From Shinella zoogloeoides (GTDB lineage: Bacteria; Pseudomonadota; Alphaproteobacteria; Rhizobiales; Rhizobiaceae), in contig NZ_CP093528.1 of the NCBI RefSeq assembly GCF_022682305.1, forward strand, positions 248,001-312,000: a DNA stretch of 64,000 nucleotides, in the 5' to 3' direction. The notes beneath the pieces were generated by a model. The model searched no databases and had not been told where the DNA came from. It worked only from the letters and a program-made list of their open reading frames with translations. Shown in pieces: positions 1-10,397 of this stretch. Each line of letters opens with the position of its first letter. Position 1 is the stretch's first letter. The translations under genes and the position numbers were made by a program.

Positions 1-102
1 CTCCACTTATCCCCGCTGTGCAGATTTCCCGAGCCAGCTCTAAGAGCGGAGCTCCCGAATTGCCAACCCCCTGACGGAATCCTTAGCGATGATTGCAATT
101 CC

Positions 103-747
103 GTGTTCGCCCGCCTCGGCCAAGTTGGCGATCTTTTCGGGCCGATCTCGTCCCTTTTCTCCGGGCTTGCCCTTCTTGCTGTCGCGGTGACAATTTGGAT
201 TGACGTCTCGAGCCGCCGGGTTAGCAGAAAGCCTTTGGTCATTTGTCAAATAAGCGAAGTAGAACGTATCGTATTTGATGAGCCCGTATCGACTAGGCCT
301 CGAGGCGTGCGATTTAAAGCCAGCTTCGATGTACGGGCGCTGAATGATGTCGCTATGAATGTGGTGGTTAGCGCGAAGTTGAAAGGTAAAGGATGGGCCA
401 AAACAATGGAACAGGTGCCTTTACCTGTCCCATTGACGCATGGAGGTGGGGCCGAAACCATAACCGTTGCAGTCCGGTTGGATGCGTCTGGTATCGGCGA
501 TCTAATACGGTCGTATGACCAGCGCGAGGAAATTGCGCTCGAGGTGAGCGCAGCGTGTCAAAGCCTCGAAGGAATTAGGTGGACCACCAGCGTTGATTAC
601 GTGCTCAGTTTTCGAGACTCGGATGGTGAGAAAATAAAAGCGTTAGATGCGACAGATCAGGCTGTATGCGAGGCGCAATGGGCCAATCAAGTGATGGTGC
701 AGCCCGAGTATCGTGTGCGTGTTGGTAGTTGGAATCATCTACGGTGA
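103..747 (+). CDS. Hypothetical membrane-anchored protein, start uncertain
   Basis: Function not recognised. From the GTG used here the protein is 214 residues. One hydrophobic helix lies at about residues 13-34 (core LFSGLALLAVAVTIWI), followed by a soluble domain of mixed beta character. The frame has no stop back to the left edge of the window, so the real start may lie upstream and the gene may be cut by the window. A helix of the LFSGLA type at the N-terminus is also seen in some putative abortive-infection membrane proteins, but nothing else supports that role. Codon use is AT-richer than in the genes from 1.6 kb onward, which suggests acquired DNA. Confidence 0.6.
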   Translation: MFARLGQVGDLFGPISSLFSGLALLAVAVTIWIDVSSRRVSRKPLVICQISEVERIVFDEPVSTRPRGVRFKASFDVRALNDVAMNVVVSAKLKGKGWAKTMEQVPLPVPLTHGGGAETITVAVRLDASGIGDLIRSYDQREEIALEVSAACQSLEGIRWTTSVDYVLSFRDSDGEKIKALDATDQAVCEAQWANQVMVQPEYRVRVGSWNHLR

Positions 748-1085
748 GTTTTCTCACGATGTGTGGCTCGTGAGCGGTTACGCGCCGCACGGGTTAAATG
801 AGAGTTCTCTGAGCTAACTTGGATTCGAGCTTGAGGGCGGGGAGCCCTATGAGCGTTACTTCTGTGGCCAAAAGACTCAGTTGTCCTCGGACTGCACGCA
901 TAACCATACTCATGTACACGCCCCTAGACAATTCCTCCGGAAAGCCCTACAAAACCAGCATTCCAATGGTCTCCGGGTCGGGTTCAAATCTCTCTAGCAG
1001 CACCATTTTTCCCCATTGGAAATGCTGGTTACTCAGGCGCTTATGGTGCTGAGGCGCGGTGCGAGCACCGTTCCCTTCGCCCTCA
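748..1085. other. Gene-free stretch, AT-richer
   Basis: No convincing coding frame on either strand. The only structure seen is the inverted repeat at 955-1028 with a tRNA-like 3' end in its loop, listed separately. Base composition is lower in GC than the core genes to the right. Confidence 0.5.
955..1028. repeat. Inverted repeat enclosing a tRNA-like 3' end
   Basis: The left arm CCAGCATTCCAATGG (955-969) and right arm CCATTGGAAATGCTGG (1013-1028) are reverse complements apart from one extra base. The 43-base loop contains GGTTCAAATC (981-990) and ends in CAGCACCATTTTT, which resembles a tRNA T-loop, CCA end and following T-run. No D arm, anticodon arm or matching 5' acceptor strand precedes it, so it is not an intact tRNA. 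Confidence 0.55.
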
Positions 1086-1193
1086 TCATTGGATGATGCA
1101 CGTCCCCGGCCAATCGCTGCACTGGCGGCCCGCGCAGTTCGATAAAGCCAGAGTGACGAGCAGGATGCAGGTGATGGTGGCAATTTTCCTCAA
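1086..1193 (-). CDS. Putative 35-residue lipoprotein
   Basis: A very small reading frame opening with TTG at 1193. AAGGAA lies about seven bases upstream on the minus strand and makes a good ribosome binding site. The peptide starts MRKIATITCILLVTLALSNC, a typical lipoprotein signal with a lipobox-like LSNC. It leaves a mature peptide of only 16 residues with two further cysteines (GRQCSDWPGTCIIQ). Codon use is GC-rich and regular. It would be exported and lipid-anchored; function is unknown. Its short length is the main reason for doubt. Confidence 0.5.
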   Translation of the reverse strand: MRKIATITCILLVTLALSNCAGRQCSDWPGTCIIQ

Positions 1194-1594
1194 TGCGTCG
1201 TTCCTTTGCGTCCGACAATATACTCGGCATTCGACAAATCGACCGGGCCGCCGGCCAACTCGATACCGGCCGCCCAGCGATGCGCCGTTCATGCCGGCGG
1301 TCAATCCCGCCAGAGGGGGCAGTACCCCATGCCGAAACACATGGACGGGAGCTGTGTCAACCGGACCGTAGGATTATCCGCCGGGCCTGTCGTCGGCCAA
1401 GGGGCACGTCGCCGACCGAATCTCGAGCGGTGTCGCGCCAGGAGAAACGGTCGGCCTCACTTTTTCCCTTCGGAGCAGCACGGCTCGGCCCTTGGCTTTG
1501 TGTGCCTTGCCCATCGCAAGCCCCTGCTCCGGCGCTACTTCTCGCAGGCGCGGAAACCCGATATTGCGGAAGGGTCGCGTTACGGGGATCGCTC
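1194..1594. other. Non-coding stretch upstream of the membrane-protein gene
   Basis: Frames are open here because of high GC, but codon quality is poor and no start has a ribosome binding site before 1595. GCCGACCG and CGGTCGGC lie about 33 bases apart near 1410-1460 with CACTTTTTCCC behind the second, a possible weak terminator hairpin. Nothing else is seen. Confidence 0.4.
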
Positions 1595-2275
1595 ATGGAT
1601 TTCATGCGTCTGCTACAGTCGCTGGAGGAACTGCTCTACGAGCTGGCGTCCTGGCTCGTCTTCTATCCGGTGACGCTCTGGCGCACGCTTACCCGCCCGC
1701 GCGAGATGATGCGCTATGCCGACAGCGAGCTCGGCGATACGCTTGAAAAACGCTATACGGATACGCTAAGTCCACCGCTCTTCCTGCTTCTCACGCTCCT
1801 CCTTGCCCATGGACTGGAACTGGCGCTGATCGCGCGCCGGGATGACAGCCTGTTGCCTGCCGTCATGCGGGACGATGCGAACCTGCTCATCTTCCGCGCC
1901 TTCCTGTTCAGCATCTTCCCTCTGCTCATGGCGGTGCGGCTTTTGAAACGGGCCGGTCTTCCGCTCGATCGTGAAACGCTGAAGGCGCCGTTCTATAGCC
2001 AGTGCTATGTCGCGGCGCCCTTCGCCTTCGGCCTCAGTGCTGGCGTGAACCTCCTGCGGACGGGCCGTCACGAGATGATTCTGACGGGCAGCGCCGTCGC
2101 GCTGCTTTCCCTCCTTTGGTATCTTGTGGTGGAGGTCCGCTGGTTCCGCCATGATCTTGGTGTGGGACGCTCCCTGGCCCTCTGGCTCGTGGTGCGTACG
2201 GTGCTGGGAGCGGCGGCGCTGGTGATCCTGGCGAGCGTGGCTCTCTCCTTCGGCCTGGAAAGCGGTCAGCGCTGA
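1595..2275 (+). CDS. Yip1-like multi-pass membrane protein
   Basis: Encodes 226 residues with about five hydrophobic segments (for example LFLLLTLLLAHGLELALI and ALLSLLWYLVVEV). The start MDFMRLLQSLEEL is chosen because GGGG lies about nine bases before the ATG and the protein then begins with the amphipathic helix usual for this group. Conserved-looking features are FYPVTLWRTLTRP near residue 22 and YSQCYVAAPFAFG in the middle. Families of this layout (Yip1/DUF1282-like) are inner-membrane proteins of unknown biochemical role. A much longer in-frame extension to 1193 is rejected for its poor codon use. Confidence 0.7.
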   Translation: MDFMRLLQSLEELLYELASWLVFYPVTLWRTLTRPREMMRYADSELGDTLEKRYTDTLSPPLFLLLTLLLAHGLELALIARRDDSLLPAVMRDDANLLIFRAFLFSIFPLLMAVRLLKRAGLPLDRETLKAPFYSQCYVAAPFAFGLSAGVNLLRTGRHEMILTGSAVALLSLLWYLVVEVRWFRHDLGVGRSLALWLVVRTVLGAAALVILASVALSFGLESGQR

Positions 2276-2341
2276 TTACACGTTTGCCCTCCGGCCGTTT
2301 CGGTCTAGAACTCCTGACGAGAAATCGGGGAGGAATGGCGC

Positions 2342-3499
2342 GTGACGATGACGGCGGGAAATTTTTCGCGGGGGACCTTTGTCGGACGGGTCTGGCGGCC
2401 GGATGTGCAGGGACCTGCTGTGGTCGTTTTGCGCGATGGCAAGCTTTGCGATATCACCTCCCGGGACATCCCGACCGTTCGCGATCTCCTGGAGAAGGAC
2501 GATCCGGCGGCGGCCGCCCGTGCGGCGTCCTGCGAGCCCCTTGCAATGCTCGATGTGGTGCTGGAAGCCTCCGTCGAAGGCGCGGGCAATTTCTCGCGGC
2601 TGCATCTGCTCGCGCCCTGCGATCTCCAGGCGGTGAAGGCCTGCGGCGTCACCTTCGCCCGCTCGATGATCGAGCGGGTGATCGAGGAGAAGGCGGCGGG
2701 CGATCCGGCGCGGGCGGAAAAGGTGCGCGGGCGTGTCACCGCCATCATCGGTGATAGCCTGCGCGACCTGAAAGCCGGCTCGGAAGCGGCGACGAAGGTG
2801 AAGGCGGCGCTGATCGATGAGGGCATCTGGTCGCAATATCTTGAGGTCGGCATCGGGCCGGATGCGGAGGTGTTCACCAAGGCGCCGGTGCTTGCCGCAG
2901 TCGGCTGGGGCGCTTCCGTCGGGCTGCATCCGGTTTCCAGGTGGAACAATCCGGAGCCGGAAATTGTGCTCGCGGTCGACAGCGCCGGACGCATCAAGGG
3001 TGCGACGCTGGGCAACGACGTGAACCTGCGCGACGTGGAGGGCCGTTCGGCGCTGCTGCTCGGCAAGGCGAAGGACAACAATGCTTCTGCCGCTATCGGC
3101 CCCTTCATCCGCCTCTTCGACGAGACCTATTCCATCGACGATGTGCGCAGGGCCGATCTCGATCTTCTCATCGAAGGCGAGGACGGGTTCGTGCTCAAGG
3201 GACGCAGCACGATGCGCGAGATCAGCCGTGATCCGCTCGACCTCGTCGCCCAGACCGTCGGCCGGCATCATCAATATCCCGATGGCTTCATGCTGTTCAT
3301 GGGAACGCTGTTTGCGCCCGTCGAGGACCGCGATGCGCCGGGGCAGGGCTTTACTCACAAGGCGGGCGACAGGGTGACGATCTCGAATGCGGAGCTGGGC
3401 GCGCTGGTCAACACGGTGCGACTTTCCACCGAATGCCCGCCCTGGACCTTCGGCATGGCGGCGCTGATGCGCAACCTTTCCTCCCGCGGGCTGCTCTAG
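2342..3499 (+). CDS. Fumarylacetoacetate hydrolase family protein
   Basis: A 385-residue enzyme with the FAH fold in its C-terminal half. EPEIVLAVD (about residues 202-210) carries the E-x-E metal ligands, and GATLGNDVNLRDVEGRSALL is the FAH signature region. Members hydrolyse or hydrate acylpyruvates or 2-keto-3-deoxy-sugar acids with Mg2+ or Ca2+; the substrate cannot be read from sequence. GGGGAGGA at 2327-2334 fits the GTG at 2342 (7-base spacing) better than the ATG at 2348. The gene ends two bases before an Lrp-type regulator, so the two are probably co-transcribed. A sugar-acid dehydratase role is possible. Confidence 0.85.
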   Translation: MTMTAGNFSRGTFVGRVWRPDVQGPAVVVLRDGKLCDITSRDIPTVRDLLEKDDPAAAARAASCEPLAMLDVVLEASVEGAGNFSRLHLLAPCDLQAVKACGVTFARSMIERVIEEKAAGDPARAEKVRGRVTAIIGDSLRDLKAGSEAATKVKAALIDEGIWSQYLEVGIGPDAEVFTKAPVLAAVGWGASVGLHPVSRWNNPEPEIVLAVDSAGRIKGATLGNDVNLRDVEGRSALLLGKAKDNNASAAIGPFIRLFDETYSIDDVRRADLDLLIEGEDGFVLKGRSTMREISRDPLDLVAQTVGRHHQYPDGFMLFMGTLFAPVEDRDAPGQGFTHKAGDRVTISNAELGALVNTVRLSTECPPWTFGMAALMRNLSSRGLL

Positions 3500-3500
3500 G

Positions 3501-3968
3501 ATGGGCGAGGGCGTGCTGGACGAGACGAGCCGCAAGATCCTGCGGCTCCTGCAGACGGAACCGGAACTAACGGTCGCGGAGATCGGCGAGCGCGTCGGTC
3601 TCAGTCATACGCCGTGCTGGCGGCGCATCAAGGAGATGGAGCGGCTCGGCATCATCCGCGGCCGTATCGTCGCCATCGACCCGAAGCTTGTCGGCTTCGA
3701 GGTCTCGGTCTTCTGCTTCGTGCGTCTGAAGCAGCATGACGAGGAGACCTTGCTGGAGTTCGAAAGGGCGGTGAAGGACATGCCCGAGGTCGTGCAGTGC
3801 TATTCGATGACCGGCGACCACGACTATGTGCTGCGTGTCCTGACCAGCAGCGTGCGCCAGTACGAGGAGATTCTGAAGAAGGCGCTGCTGAAACTGCCGG
3901 GTGTCGGCTTCGTCAATTCCAGCTTCGCGCTCGACGAGTTGAAGAACACGCACCGCGTGCCGCTTTGA
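3501..3968 (+). CDS. Lrp/AsnC family transcriptional regulator
   Basis: A 155-residue protein. An N-terminal helix-turn-helix at residues 20-50 (VAEIGERVGLSHTPCWRRI) is followed by an AsnC/RAM ligand-binding domain (FEVSVFCFVRLKQH, VVQCYSMTGDHDYVLRV). Lrp proteins sense amino acids and control their transport or breakdown. The ATG lies one base after the stop of the FAH-family gene. The oxidoreductase and leucine-degradation genes start 160 bp downstream on the same strand, which makes that block the obvious target, by inference from position only. Confidence 0.92.
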   Translation: MGEGVLDETSRKILRLLQTEPELTVAEIGERVGLSHTPCWRRIKEMERLGIIRGRIVAIDPKLVGFEVSVFCFVRLKQHDEETLLEFERAVKDMPEVVQCYSMTGDHDYVLRVLTSSVRQYEEILKKALLKLPGVGFVNSSFALDELKNTHRVPL

Positions 3969-4130
3969 GCGGAATAGGATGCGATTGCGTGAGGAGGCGT
4001 CCTTTGCGGATGCCATCCTCAGGATGTGAATTTCCGCTGCGAAAATAGGGACGCGCTCCTCCCAATCTCTGCGTAAGCTCCTACATCAGGAGGATGGCTT
4101 TCGTGGAGGAGGGCCATCGAGGAGGAAGTC

Positions 4131-7100
4131 ATGCTGAAGCAGAGCTTTTCTCTCGAGGACAAGTATACGGCGGAAGAAGGAAGGATATTCCTTTCCGGCA
4201 TCCAGGCGCTCGTGCGCCTGCCGATCGTTCAGATGCGGCGCGACCATGCCGCGGGGCTGAACACCGCCGCATTCATCTCGGGTTATCGCGGATCGCCGCT
4301 CGGCGGCTACGACCAGCAGCTTGCCAAGGCCGGCAAGCATCTGGCGGCGAACGGCATCGTGTTTCGGCCGGGCGTCAACGAGGATCTGGCGGCCACCGCC
4401 GTCTGGGGAACCCAGCAGCTGCACCTGTCGCCGGGCGCGCGTTATGACGGCGTTGCCGGCTACTGGTACGGCAAGGGTCCGGGCGTCGACCGCTGCGGCG
4501 ACGTGCTGAAACACGCCAACGCCGCCGGCACATCGAAACACGGCGGCGTGCTCTGTCTTGCCGGTGACGACCATTCGGCCAAGTCGTCCTCCATTCCGCA
4601 CCAGTCCGACCATGCCTTCATGTCGGCGTTGATCCCGGTGCTCTATCCCTCGTCCATCCATGAATTCGTCGAATACGGCCTGCTCGGCACGGCCATGTCG
4701 CGCTATTCCGGCTGCTGGGTCGGCATGAAGTTCATTGCCGACACGGTAGAGACGACGGCCTCCGTCGACCTTGCGGGCGAGCGCCGCCAGTTCGTGACCC
4801 CCGAGAATTTCGAGCTGCCGCCGGGCGGACTCAATCTTCGCTGGCCCGATCCGCCGCTGCCGCAGGACGAGCGGCTTCAGACCTACAAGGGCTATGCCGC
4901 CATCGCCTTTGCCCGCGCCAACCGGGTGGACGAGGTGACGCATGACGTGCCCCGCGCCCGTTTCGGCATCATCGCCTCGGGCAAGGCCTATGAGGATGTG
5001 CTGCAGGCGCTGAAGGAGTTGTCGCTCGGGCCGGCGGAAATGGCCGAGATCGGCATGCGGGTTTACAAGGTCCGCATGCCCTGGCCGCTGGAGCCGGAGG
5101 GTGTGCGCGAATTCTCGCAGGGGCTGGAAGAGGTGCTTGTCGTCGAGGAGCGGCGCGAGATCATCGAGAACCAGATCAAGCAGCAGCTCTTCAACTGGCA
5201 TCCCGGCGAGCGGCCGCGCATCATCGGCAAGTTCGACCATCAGGATCACCCGTTCCTGCCGCTCTCGCAGGCACTGACGGTCGGCATGGTGGCGCGGGCC
5301 ATCGCCTCGCGGCTCCTGCATTTCGAGTTCGATGACGGGCTGAAGAAGGTGATTTCCGACGAACTCGCCTATCTCCTGGAGCGTGAGAAGATCCGCAAGA
5401 CGCATACGGCTCCGGTCGAGCGCGTGCCCTATTTCTGCTCCGGCTGTCCGCACAACACCTCCACCAAGGTGCCGGAAGGCAGCCGCGCGGCGGCAGGCAT
5501 CGGCTGCCACTACATGGTGCAGTGGATGGACCGCGACACGACGACCTTCACCCATATGGGGGCCGAGGGCGTGCCGTGGTCGGGCATCGCGCCCTTCACC
5601 GACGAAAAGCACATGTTCGTCAATCTCGGCGACGGCACCTATTACCATTCCGGCATTCTGGCGGTGCGCCAGTCGGTCGCCGCCGGCGTCAACATCACCT
5701 ACAAGCTGCTCTACAACGACGCGGTGGCGATGACCGGCGGTCAGGCCGTTGACGGGCCGATCAGCCCCGAGGCGGTGACGCGCCAGCTCTATGACGAGGG
5801 CGTCGAGCCGATCTATCTCGTTTCCGATCACCCGGAAGCCTATTCGCCTTCCACGCTCGCCCCCGGCGTCATCGTGCGCCATCGCGACGAGATGGACCGG
5901 GTGATGCGGGATATCCGCGAGGCGCCCGGCTGCTCGGCCATCGTCTATGTGCAGACCTGCGCGGCGGAAAAACGCCGTCGCCGCTCGCGCGGCCTGATGG
6001 AGGATCCGCCGGTCCGGCTGATGATCAATCCGGCGGTCTGCGAGGGCTGCGGCGACTGTTCCACCCAGTCGAACTGCGTTTCCGTCGAGCCGCTGGACAC
6101 GGCTTTCGGCCGCAAGCGCAAGATCAACCAGTCGACCTGCAACAAGGACTATTCCTGCCTCAAGGGCTTCTGCCCCTCCTTCGTCACGGTGGAGGGTGGA
6201 CGGTTGCGCAGGGCGGCACGCTCGAACCCGGACATGTCAGGTGTCCCTGACCCCGATATCGTGCGGATCGGCGACCGTTCCTACAACATCGCCATTGCCG
6301 GCATCGGCGGCACGGGCATCCTGACGATCAGCGCCATCCTCGGCATGGCCGCCCATCTCGACGGCAAGTCGCCGATGATCCTCGACATGGCGGGACTTGC
6401 CCAGAAGGGCGGGGCCGTGATGAGCCATCTGCGCATCGGCCTGCACGACCAGGACGTTTCCTCGCCGCGCATCATCACCGGCGGTGCGGACCTGCTGATC
6501 GCCGCCGATGACGTGGTGGCTGCCTCCAAGGATGCCGCGACGCTGTGCGATCCGCACCGCACGACGGGCGTGGTCAACACCAAGCTGACGCCGGTCGCCG
6601 ATTTCGTGCGCAAGCGCGACTTCGACTTCCGCCGCCGCGACGTGGAGGGCACGGTGCGCGCTGCGCTGCGCGAGGCCTCGTATCTTCTCGATTTCACGAC
6701 GGTGGCGGAAAAGGTCGCCGGCAATGCCATGGCGACGAACATCCTGATGACGGGCTATGCCTGGCAGAAGGGGCTGATCCCGCTCACCCGCCAGTCGATC
6801 GAGCAGGCGATCGCGCTCAACGGCGTCGCCGTCGATGCCACGCTCTCGGCCTTCGGCTGGGGCCGGCTGATTGCGGCCGATCCCGCCCGCGCCGAGCGCC
6901 TGCTGCATCCCGGCAAGCCGGTGCCGACGCTGGAGACCATGGCGACGGAAGAGTTGATCGCCCATCGCATGAAGCACCTGGTGGCCTATCAGAACGCCGC
7001 ACTGGCGAACCGCTACAAGGCGCTGGTGGACCGGGTGCAGGCGGCGGAAAAGGCGCTGGGGCCGGACGACCGGCTGACGCGCATCGTCGCCCATGTCCAT

Positions 7101-7592
7101 GCGCAGCTCCTTGCCTACAAGGACGAATACGAGGTGGCGCGGCTCTTCTCCGATCCGGCTTTCAAAGCCGGGCTGGCCGAGCAGTTCGAGGGCAAATACA
7201 GCATCGCCTTCAACCTCGCGCCGCCCTTCCTCAAGGGCGAGGACGCCAACGGCCGGCCGCGCAAGCGCCGCTTCGGCCGGTGGATGCTGCCGGCCTTCGG
7301 CCTGCTCGCCAGCCTCAAGGGCCTGCGCGGCACCGCTTTCGACCCGTTCGGCCGCACGGCCGAGCGTCGCATGGAGCGCCAGTTGATCGCTGACTACGAG
7401 GCGCTGGTGGACCATGTGCTGAAGACCCTTCGCCGCGAGAACCTCGACGCTGCCGTTGCGCTTCTTTCGCTTTACGGCGAGATTCGCGGCTACGGCCCGG
7501 TCAAGGAGGAAGCGGCGAAGCGCGTGAAGGCGCGCGAGGCCGGCATGCGCACGGCTTTCGAGGCGGCAGGGCAGGAAAAGGCGGTCGCTTGA
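4131..7592 (+). CDS. Indolepyruvate ferredoxin oxidoreductase family protein (fused subunits)
   Basis: A 1153-residue fusion. The pyrimidine-binding 2-oxoacid oxidoreductase domain is N-terminal. The thiamine-diphosphate-binding region is around residues 495-540 ([22 protein letters not shown]). An iron-sulphur segment follows at about 636-685 ([13 protein letters not shown], then [12 protein letters not shown]). The C-terminal gamma domain has [15 protein letters not shown] near residue 725. The family oxidises aryl- or branched-chain 2-oxo acids to acyl-CoA and CO2, reducing ferredoxin. GAGGAGGA lies just before the ATG. It sits directly ahead of isovaleryl-CoA dehydrogenase, so supply of acyl-CoA to the leucine route is a plausible inference. 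Confidence 0.92.
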   Translation: MLKQSFSLEDKYTAEEGRIFLSGIQALVRLPIVQMRRDHAAGLNTAAFISGYRGSPLGGYDQQLAKAGKHLAANGIVFRPGVNEDLAATAVWGTQQLHLSPGARYDGVAGYWYGKGPGVDRCGDVLKHANAAGTSKHGGVLCLAGDDHSAKSSSIPHQSDHAFMSALIPVLYPSSIHEFVEYGLLGTAMSRYSGCWVGMKFIADTVETTASVDLAGERRQFVTPENFELPPGGLNLRWPDPPLPQDERLQTYKGYAAIAFARANRVDEVTHDVPRARFGIIASGKAYEDVLQALKELSLGPAEMAEIGMRVYKVRMPWPLEPEGVREFSQGLEEVLVVEERREIIENQIKQQLFNWHPGERPRIIGKFDHQDHPFLPLSQALTVGMVARAIASRLLHFEFDDGLKKVISDELAYLLEREKIRKTHTAPVERVPYFCSGCPHNTSTKVPEGSRAAAGIGCHYMVQWMDRDTTTFTHMGAEGVPWSGIAPFTDEKHMFVNLGDGTYYHSGILAVRQSVAAGVNITYKLLYNDAVAMTGGQAVDGPISPEAVTRQLYDEGVEPIYLVSDHPEAYSPSTLAPGVIVRHRDEMDRVMRDIREAPGCSAIVYVQTCAAEKRRRRSRGLMEDPPVRLMINPAVCEGCGDCSTQSNCVSVEPLDTAFGRKRKINQSTCNKDYSCLKGFCPSFVTVEGGRLRRAARSNPDMSGVPDPDIVRIGDRSYNIAIAGIGGTGILTISAILGMAAHLDGKSPMILDMAGLAQKGGAVMSHLRIGLHDQDVSSPRIITGGADLLIAADDVVAASKDAATLCDPHRTTGVVNTKLTPVADFVRKRDFDFRRRDVEGTVRAALREASYLLDFTTVAEKVAGNAMATNILMTGYAWQKGLIPLTRQSIEQAIALNGVAVDATLSAFGWGRLIAADPARAERLLHPGKPVPTLETMATEELIAHRMKHLVAYQNAALANRYKALVDRVQAAEKALGPDDRLTRIVAHVHAQLLAYKDEYEVARLFSDPAFKAGLAEQFEGKYSIAFNLAPPFLKGEDANGRPRKRRFGRWMLPAFGLLASLKGLRGTAFDPFGRTAERRMERQLIADYEALVDHVLKTLRRENLDAAVALLSLYGEIRGYGPVKEEAAKRVKAREAGMRTAFEAAGQEKAVA

Positions 7593-7614
7593 GAACCGCG
7601 AGGGGAGGACGGAC

Positions 7615-8778
7615 ATGTATGACGCCGGCATGAGCTTCGGGCTTGGCGAGGACATAGAGGCGCTGCGCGAGAGCGTGCGGCGCTTTGCGACGGACCGGAT
7701 CGCGCCGCAGGCGGCGGAGATCGACCGCAGCAACAATTTCCCGATGCCGCTCTGGCGGGAGATGGGCGATCTCGGCCTGCTCGGCATCACCGTGCCGGAA
7801 AGCCTCGGCGGGACGGGCATGGGCTATCTCGCCCATTGCGTGGCGATGGAGGAGATCAGCCGCGCCTCCGCCTCGGTGGCCCTCAGCTACGGCGCCCATT
7901 CCAATCTCTGCATCAACCAGATCGTCCGCAATGCATCGCCGGCGCAGCGGGAGAAATACCTGCCGAAGCTGATTTCCGGCGAGCATGTCGGCGCGCTCGC
8001 CATGTCCGAGCCGGGCGCGGGGTCCGATGTCGTGTCCATGAAGCTGCGCGCGGAAAAACGTGGCGACCGCTATGTGCTGAACGGCAACAAGATGTGGATC
8101 ACCAACGGGCCTGACGCGGATGTGCTGGTGGTCTATGCCAAGACCGATCCCGACGCCGGCTCGCGCGGCATCACCGCCTTCTTCATCGAGAAGGGCTTCA
8201 AGGGTTTTTCCACCGCGCAGAAGCTCGACAAGCTCGGCATGCGCGGCTCCAACACCTGCGAACTCGTCTTCACCGATTGCGAGGTGCCGGAGGAGAACGT
8301 GATGGGCACGGTGGGGCGTGGCGTCAACGTGCTGATGTCCGGTCTCGACTATGAGCGTGTCGTGCTGTCGGGCGGCCCGCTCGGTATCATGGCCGCCTGC
8401 CTCGACGTGGTGGTGCCCTATATCCACGAGCGAAAGCAGTTCGACCGTCCCATCGGCGAATTCCAGCTCATGCAGGGCAAGGTGGCCGACATGTATGTCA
8501 CGCTCAATGCCTGCCGCGCCTATGTCTATGCCGTGGCGAGCGCCTGCGACCGGGGCGAGACGACCCGCAAGGATGCCGCCGGCTGCATCCTCTATTCCGC
8601 CGAGATGGCGACCAAGCTGGCGCTGGAGGCCATCCAGTCGCTCGGCGGCAACGGCTATATCAACGACTATCCGACGGGCCGCCTGCTGCGCGACGCCAAG
8701 CTCTACGAGATCGGCGCCGGCACTTCCGAAATCCGCCGCATGCTGATCGGCCGCGAAATCTTCCAGGAGACGCTGTGA
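7615..8778 (+). CDS. ivd: Isovaleryl-CoA dehydrogenase
   Basis: A 387-residue FAD acyl-CoA dehydrogenase. Visible signatures are [46 protein letters not shown] and [28 protein letters not shown] split along the C-terminal half. The sequence [16 protein letters not shown] places a glutamate where human isovaleryl-CoA dehydrogenase has its catalytic base, unlike short- and medium-chain relatives. It converts isovaleryl-CoA to 3-methylcrotonyl-CoA and passes electrons to ETF. GAGGGGAGG lies upstream of the ATG. The stop TGA overlaps the ATG of mccB by one base, indicating translational coupling. Confidence 0.95.
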   Translation: MYDAGMSFGLGEDIEALRESVRRFATDRIAPQAAEIDRSNNFPMPLWREMGDLGLLGITVPESLGGTGMGYLAHCVAMEEISRASASVALSYGAHSNLCINQIVRNASPAQREKYLPKLISGEHVGALAMSEPGAGSDVVSMKLRAEKRGDRYVLNGNKMWITNGPDADVLVVYAKTDPDAGSRGITAFFIEKGFKGFSTAQKLDKLGMRGSNTCELVFTDCEVPEENVMGTVGRGVNVLMSGLDYERVVLSGGPLGIMAACLDVVVPYIHERKQFDRPIGEFQLMQGKVADMYVTLNACRAYVYAVASACDRGETTRKDAAGCILYSAEMATKLALEAIQSLGGNGYINDYPTGRLLRDAKLYEIGAGTSEIRRMLIGREIFQETL

Positions 8779-10385
8779 TGCCGGTCCTTCCCTCCACGGT
8801 AAACACGCGCAGCGAGACCTTCGCGGCAAACCGCAAGGCGATGCTCGATGCGCTGGCGCTGGTGGAGGAGGCGGCGACCCTTGCCATGGATGGCGGCGGG
8901 GCGAAGGCGCGCGAGCGCCATGTCTCCCGCGGCAAGCTTCTGCCGCGCGACCGCGTGGCGCAGCTCCTCGATCCCGGCTCGCCCTTCCTCGAAATCGGCC
9001 TTACCGCCGGCCACGGCCTTTATGACGGGGCTTCTCCATCAGGCGGGATGATATCGGGCATCGGCCGCGTTTCCGGCCGCGAATGCATGATCGTCTGCAA
9101 CGATGCGACGGTGAAGGGTGGCACCTACTATCCGATCACCGTGAAGAAGCATCTGCGCGCGCAGGAGATCGCCGCGGAAAACCGGCTGCCCTGCATCTAT
9201 CTCGTCGATTCCGGCGGGGCGAACTTGCCGAACCAGGACGAGGTCTTCCCCGACCGCGATCATTTCGGCCGCATCTTCTACAATCAGGCGCAGATGTCCG
9301 CAGCGGGCATCCCGCAGGTCGCCGTCGTCATGGGAAGCTGCACGGCGGGCGGGGCCTATGTGCCGGCCATGAGCGACGAGACCGTGATCGTCGAGAATCA
9401 GGGCACCATCTTCCTCGCCGGCCCGCCGCTGGTGAAGGCCGCGACGGGCGAGGTGGTGACGGCGGAAGACCTCGGCGGCGGCGACGTGCATACCCGCCTT
9501 TCCGGCGTCGCCGATCACCTCGCGCGCGATGATCGCCATGCACTCGCCATCGCCCGCCAGATCGCCGCCAATCTCAATATGCGTAAGCAGGATATTACCA
9601 AATCCGGAGATGGCGACGCTCCGCTCTACGACCCCGAAGAACTGCTCGGCATTGTGCCGGCCGATACGCGCACGCCCTATGACGTGCGCGAGGTGATCGC
9701 CCGCGTGGTCGACGGCTCGCGCTTCGACGAGTTCAAGGCGCGCTTCGGCACCACGCTCGTCTGCGGTTTTGCCGCATTGCACGGCCTTCCCGTCGGCATC
9801 ATCGCCAACAATGGCGTGCTGTTTTCCGAGGCGGCGCTGAAGGGCGCGCATTTTATCGAGCTTTGCGCCCAGCGCGGCATTCCGCTGCTCTTCCTGCAGA
9901 ACATCACGGGCTTCATGGTCGGCCGCAAATACGAGGCGGAGGGTATCGCCAAGCACGGCGCCAAGCTCGTCACCGCCGTCGCCACGGCGAGGGTGCCGAA
10001 GCTTACCGTACTGATCGGCGGCTCCTACGGCGCGGGCAATTACGGCATGTGCGGACGGGCCTATTCGCCGCGCTTCCTCTGGACGTGGCCGAACAGCCGC
10101 ATCTCCGTCATGGGCGGCGAGCAGGCGGCGGGCGTGCTGGCGACAGTCAAGCGCGAGGGCATCGAGCGGGTCGGCGGAAGCTGGAGCGTGGAGGAGGAGG
10201 CCGCCTTCAAGCAGCCGACCATCGACATGTTCGCCCGCCAGAGCCATCCGCTCTATGCTTCGGCAAGGCTTTGGGACGACGGTATCGTCGATCCGCGCAA
10301 GACGCGCGACGTGCTGGCGCTCTCGCTTTCGGCGGCGCTCAACGCGCCCATCGAGCCTACCCGTTTCGGCGTCTTCAGGATGTAG
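8778..10385 (+). CDS. mccB: Methylcrotonyl-CoA carboxylase beta (carboxyltransferase) subunit
   Basis: A 535-residue carboxyltransferase with two crotonase-like halves. It shows [62 protein letters not shown] and [17 protein letters not shown], all diagnostic of the MCC/PCC beta family. [13 protein letters not shown] with [11 protein letters not shown] points to MCC rather than PCC. It transfers CO2 from carboxybiotin on the alpha subunit to 3-methylcrotonyl-CoA. The ATG at 8778 overlaps the ivd stop; a GTG one codon earlier is the alternative. The biotin subunit lies two genes downstream with a RidA gene between. Confidence 0.95.
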   Translation: MPVLPSTVNTRSETFAANRKAMLDALALVEEAATLAMDGGGAKARERHVSRGKLLPRDRVAQLLDPGSPFLEIGLTAGHGLYDGASPSGGMISGIGRVSGRECMIVCNDATVKGGTYYPITVKKHLRAQEIAAENRLPCIYLVDSGGANLPNQDEVFPDRDHFGRIFYNQAQMSAAGIPQVAVVMGSCTAGGAYVPAMSDETVIVENQGTIFLAGPPLVKAATGEVVTAEDLGGGDVHTRLSGVADHLARDDRHALAIARQIAANLNMRKQDITKSGDGDAPLYDPEELLGIVPADTRTPYDVREVIARVVDGSRFDEFKARFGTTLVCGFAALHGLPVGIIANNGVLFSEAALKGAHFIELCAQRGIPLLFLQNITGFMVGRKYEAEGIAKHGAKLVTAVATARVPKLTVLIGGSYGAGNYGMCGRAYSPRFLWTWPNSRISVMGGEQAAGVLATVKREGIERVGGSWSVEEEAAFKQPTIDMFARQSHPLYASARLWDDGIVDPRKTRDVLALSLSAALNAPIEPTRFGVFRM

Positions 10386-10397
10386 AGGAGGCAAGTC

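Noticed and set aside
981..1005. Complete tRNA gene at the left edge
   Set aside because: T-loop-like and CCA sequences are present but no D arm, anticodon arm or pairing acceptor strand can be drawn.
1193..1594. Upstream extension of the Yip1-like gene to a 360-residue protein
   Set aside because: The extension is Arg/Pro-rich with poor codon use, and the natural membrane-protein start with a ribosome binding site is at 1595.
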